This document shows, one piece after another, positions 61,539-64,000 of a DNA stretch of 64,000 bases. This DNA is from Neopararhizobium haloflavum (GTDB lineage Bacteria > Pseudomonadota > Alphaproteobacteria > Rhizobiales > Rhizobiaceae). The translations under genes and the position numbers were made by a program. The stretch's first letter is position 1. Each line of letters begins with the position of its first letter. The DNA lies in contig NZ_NWUC01000006.1 of assembly GCF_002750855.1 (NCBI RefSeq), positions 62,001-126,000 of the forward strand. The letters are read 5' to 3'. A model generated the notes under the pieces. The model saw only the letters and a program-made list of their open reading frames with translations. It searched no databases and was not told the origin of the DNA.

Positions 61539-61720
61539 CCGCGACCGGTGAGATCGACACCAAGCTGCTGGAACTGCTGGTCTGCCCGCTCACGAAGGGG
61601 CGCCTTTCCTACGACGGCGAGCGCAACGAACTCGTTTCGGAGGCGGCGAAACTGGCCTATCCGATCCGTGAAGGCATTCCCATCATGCTGGTCTCCGAAG
61701 CGCGGCAGATCGAGGCCTGA
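61535..61720 (+). CDS. Trm112-family small zinc-ribbon-like protein
   Basis: 61 aa. [46 protein letters not shown] is a Trm112/YcaR domain. Only one of the usual cysteines is present. Bacterial members are of unknown function; Trm112 in eukaryotes activates methyltransferases. It begins before the stop of the Lon-like gene. Confidence 0.9.
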   Translation: MTATGEIDTKLLELLVCPLTKGRLSYDGERNELVSEAAKLAYPIREGIPIMLVSEARQIEA

Positions 61721-61754
61721 AGGCTTTCAAGTCTGCCAGAGCGATCTCTTCGTG

Positions 61755-62999
61755 CTAAATCGCCTCGCCTCGCAGAAGCCGCGGCGCGTCGCCCGACGCT
61801 TCACCCGCAGCCTGGCGAATGAAGAACGACTTGAGGGCCGGCATCCGGTCCACCAATCCAAGCCCGAAGTCACGCAGCGCACGCACCGGCGTAACATCGT
61901 TGGAAAACAGCCGGTTGAGCACGTCCGTCGTCACGCCCATTTGAAAAGTGTCAAAACGGCGCCATTGCTGATAGCGCTCGAGCGTCGCGAGGGAACCGAT
62001 ATCGAGCCCCAGCCTGTCGGCCTCGACCACCGTTTCAGCGAGAGCCGCGACATCCTTGAATCCGAGGTTGAGACCCTGCCCTGCGATGGGATGGATTCCA
62101 TGCGCCGCGTCACCGGCGAGCGCCATGCGCGAGGCGACGAATGCGCGAGCGAGCGTCAGGCCGAGCGGAAAGGCGCGGCGCCCCCCTGCAAGCTTGAGAG
62201 CGCCCAGCTTGTGACCGAACCGGCGCTCCAGTTCTGCCTCGAATATGAAATCGTCTTCGCGGATAAGACGATCCGCGTCGGCTGTGCGCTCCGTCCACAC
62301 CAGGGACGAGCGGTTGCCCTTGAGTGGCAGGATGGCGAAGGGACCGGCGGGCAAGAAATGCTCTTCCGCCCGTCCATTGTGGGGCCGCTCGTGTTCCACC
62401 GTGGTGACAATGCCCGATTGGCCGTAGTCCCATTTGACGGTCCGGATGCCGGCGATCGCTCTCAGCCCTGAGTGAATGCCGTCCGCCGCCACCACGAGGC
62501 GCGCCATCAGCCGGCTGCCGTCCGAAAGCCGGACGTCCCGCACAGCCCTGTCCCGGTCTTCGCGCGCGTCGGTGATCTTCAACCCTTGCCTGATGTCGAT
62601 GCCGAGCGACTTGGCCCGCTCACGAAGGCTTCGCACCAAGGACCTGTTGGGGACCATATGAGCAAAAGGCTGACCTGCGCCGATCTCTCCGTCAAAAGTC
62701 AGGAAAACCGGACGAACCGGGTCACCGGTCCGCGAATCGGTCACGATCATGTCGCGGATCGGCTCCGCGTCCGACACCATCCCATCCCAGGCGCCGAGTT
62801 TGTCCAGCATGCGGCTGGCGGCGGCTGCGATCGCCGAGGCGCGCTCGTCGCGCTGCCAGGCGTCCTGGGGCGCCGCATCGACGACGACGATCGAAAGGTG
62901 CGGCGCCGCATCCTTGATCGCTACCGCGGTCGCGATCCCGACATAGCCGCCACCGCCAACGACGATGTCGAACCCCTCATCGATCCGGCCTTCGCTCAT
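61755..62999 (-). CDS. FAD-dependent ubiquinone-biosynthesis hydroxylase, UbiH/VisC family
   Basis: 414 aa; the second ATG was chosen because GAGGGAG is at proper distance. FAD-binding GGGGYVGIATAVAIKD at the start, ADGIHSGLR (DG motif) and LAGDAAHGIHPIAGQGLNLGFKDVAALAE (GD motif) are intact. Which ring position is hydroxylated cannot be told from sequence. Divergent from tesB. Confidence 0.9.
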   Translation of the reverse strand: MSEGRIDEGFDIVVGGGGYVGIATAVAIKDAAPHLSIVVVDAAPQDAWQRDERASAIAAAASRMLDKLGAWDGMVSDAEPIRDMIVTDSRTGDPVRPVFLTFDGEIGAGQPFAHMVPNRSLVRSLRERAKSLGIDIRQGLKITDAREDRDRAVRDVRLSDGSRLMARLVVAADGIHSGLRAIAGIRTVKWDYGQSGIVTTVEHERPHNGRAEEHFLPAGPFAILPLKGNRSSLVWTERTADADRLIREDDFIFEAELERRFGHKLGALKLAGGRRAFPLGLTLARAFVASRMALAGDAAHGIHPIAGQGLNLGFKDVAALAETVVEADRLGLDIGSLATLERYQQWRRFDTFQMGVTTDVLNRLFSNDVTPVRALRDFGLGLVDRMPALKSFFIRQAAGEASGDAPRLLRGEAI

Positions 63000-63107
63000 T
63001 CGTTGCATCTCCCTCGTGCCCGCCTCGCTCGTCGGGGCGTTGCAATCTCGTGCCCTCGCATATAGTTCGTTCGATCGCCCGTTCCCACCGCGACAGGAGC
63101 ATTTCGT

Positions 63108-63968
63108 TTGTCACGCGCCATGGAAGAACTCCTGTCGATCCTCGACCTGGAGCGATTGGAACACAATCTGTATCGCGGTCGCAGCCCGCAGGTCGGCTGG
63201 CAACGCGTCTTCGGGGGTCAGGTAATCGGGCAGGCTCTGGTCGCGGCCCAGAGAACCGTCGATGACGGTCGCTACGTCCATTCCCTGCACGCATATTTCA
63301 TGCGCCCGGGCGATCCGTCGGTGCCGATCATCTATGATGTTGACCGGATCAGGGATGGTTCCAGTTTCGCCACACGGCGCGTGGTCGCCATCCAGCACGG
63401 CAAGGCGATCTTTTCGCTGTCGGCGTCCTTCCAGCGCGACGAGGACGGCTTCGACCATCAGTTCGAGATGCCGGTTGTCACCCACCCCGACCAGCTGATG
63501 AGCGAACAGGACCTGAAGGAACAGTTCCTGAAGAACGCTCCAGAGAACATCCGACGCTATTGGGAGCGCGAACGGGCGATCGAAATCCGTCCCGTATCGT
63601 TGGTCCACTATGTATCGCGTGAGAAACTCCCGCCGAAGCAGGATGTCTGGGTTCGAGCGAACGGGGCCGTTCCAAACGAACGGCACCTTCAGGCCGCAGT
63701 GCTTGCCTATCTGTCCGATATGACGCTGCTCGATACGTCTCTTTTCGCACACGGACATTCTGTTTTCGACAAACACCTTCAGGTCGCAAGTCTCGATCAT
63801 GCCATGTGGTTTCACCGGCCCACCGAGCTGGCGGACTGGTTGCTCTATACCCAGGACAGCCCCAATGCATCGGGCGCCCGTGGCCTCACGCGCGGCAGTC
63901 TCTATACGCCCGACGGCACGCTGATCGCCTCCGTCGCCCAGGAAGGTCTGATCCGCGATCGTCGATAG
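63108..63968 (+). CDS. tesB: Acyl-CoA thioesterase II
   Basis: 286 aa. TTG start is preferred because AGGAG lies seven bases before it; an ATG four codons in has no such site. The double hot-dog fold is shown by VGWQRVFGGQVIGQALVAAQRTV, LHAYFMRPGDPSVPIIYDVDRIRDG and SLDHAMWFHRP. It hydrolyses medium- and long-chain acyl-CoAs. The gene is complete, ending 32 bases before the window edge. Confidence 0.95.
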   Translation: MSRAMEELLSILDLERLEHNLYRGRSPQVGWQRVFGGQVIGQALVAAQRTVDDGRYVHSLHAYFMRPGDPSVPIIYDVDRIRDGSSFATRRVVAIQHGKAIFSLSASFQRDEDGFDHQFEMPVVTHPDQLMSEQDLKEQFLKNAPENIRRYWERERAIEIRPVSLVHYVSREKLPPKQDVWVRANGAVPNERHLQAAVLAYLSDMTLLDTSLFAHGHSVFDKHLQVASLDHAMWFHRPTELADWLLYTQDSPNASGARGLTRGSLYTPDGTLIASVAQEGLIRDRR

Positions 63969-64000
63969 CATATTTTCTATGCTTTTCGGCTTTTTTGCCT

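Overview
The window is GC-rich, densely packed chromosomal DNA from an alphaproteobacterium, almost certainly a member of the Hyphomicrobiales (Rhizobiales), perhaps Phyllobacteriaceae, Rhizobiaceae or Aurantimonadaceae. This rests on gene neighbourhoods rather than a database search: hemC/hemD/mic60-like/hemY divergent from tsaD/gpsA, the DUF1223 and DUF2794 proteins beside acnA, a CenR-type regulator with a cyclic-nucleotide-binding partner, an IalB-family protein, ExoD, and two CtrA-type TTAA-N7-TTAA sites. No transposon, prophage, plasmid function or CRISPR array was seen; essentially everything is housekeeping.

Layout. 1-900: end of a cecR-ybhG-like exporter operon reading out of the window, with a perfect palindromic operator. 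0.9-6.6 kb: a Tat-exported metallo-hydrolase, then dapF, mtaB, ftsY and a YciB-type septation protein. 6.6-12.5 kb: ccmA-B-C-D-G (cytochrome c maturation, minus strand) divergent from acnA, with a palindrome between them. 12.7-15.6 kb: DUF1223 protein, a possible structured small RNA, DUF2794 protein, a Pat-like acetyltransferase and a Bax-inhibitor-1 family protein. 15.9-19.9 kb: a ybbA/ybbP-like ABC system divergent from a tesA-like esterase. 20-22.9 kb: thpR, a phhB-like dehydratase, DUF1232, an ECF sigma factor without an adjacent anti-sigma gene, and an IalB protein. 23-28.5 kb: rlmN, a small membrane protein, a LysE exporter, argG, and a marR/MFS pair. 28.7-33.6 kb: typA, an acetyltransferase preceded by a CtrA-type site, ppa, yggT, and a TerB/glutamine-amidotransferase pair. 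33.8-38.7 kb: the hemC-hemD-mic60-like-hemY block. 38.8-42.9 kb: tsaD-gpsA-yciI-EVE-methyltransferase and an L,D-transpeptidase. 43.1-47.3 kb: cenR-like regulator and partner, small conserved proteins, exoD, xthA and a LolA-family protein. 47.4-52.8 kb: ftsK (CtrA-type box upstream), leuD, a CoA-ester lyase and a minizincin. 53-58.9 kb: a MetE-C-like enzyme, then a tandem glycine riboswitch controlling gcvT-gcvH-gcvP. 58.9-64 kb: tRNA-Gly(GCC), a prolyl-tRNA deacylase, a YbbN-like thioredoxin, a Lon-substrate-binding-domain protein, a Trm112-like protein, a UbiH-family hydroxylase and tesB.

Functional links: haem synthesis and cytochrome c maturation, one-carbon and glycine metabolism under riboswitch control, and cell-envelope and division functions (ftsY, yciB, ftsK, ldt, cenR). 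No clearly new multi-gene defence or mobile system is present. The most interesting items are non-coding: the candidate small RNA at 13.5 kb, CtrA-type boxes before ftsK and before an acetyltransferase, and the operator-like palindromes.
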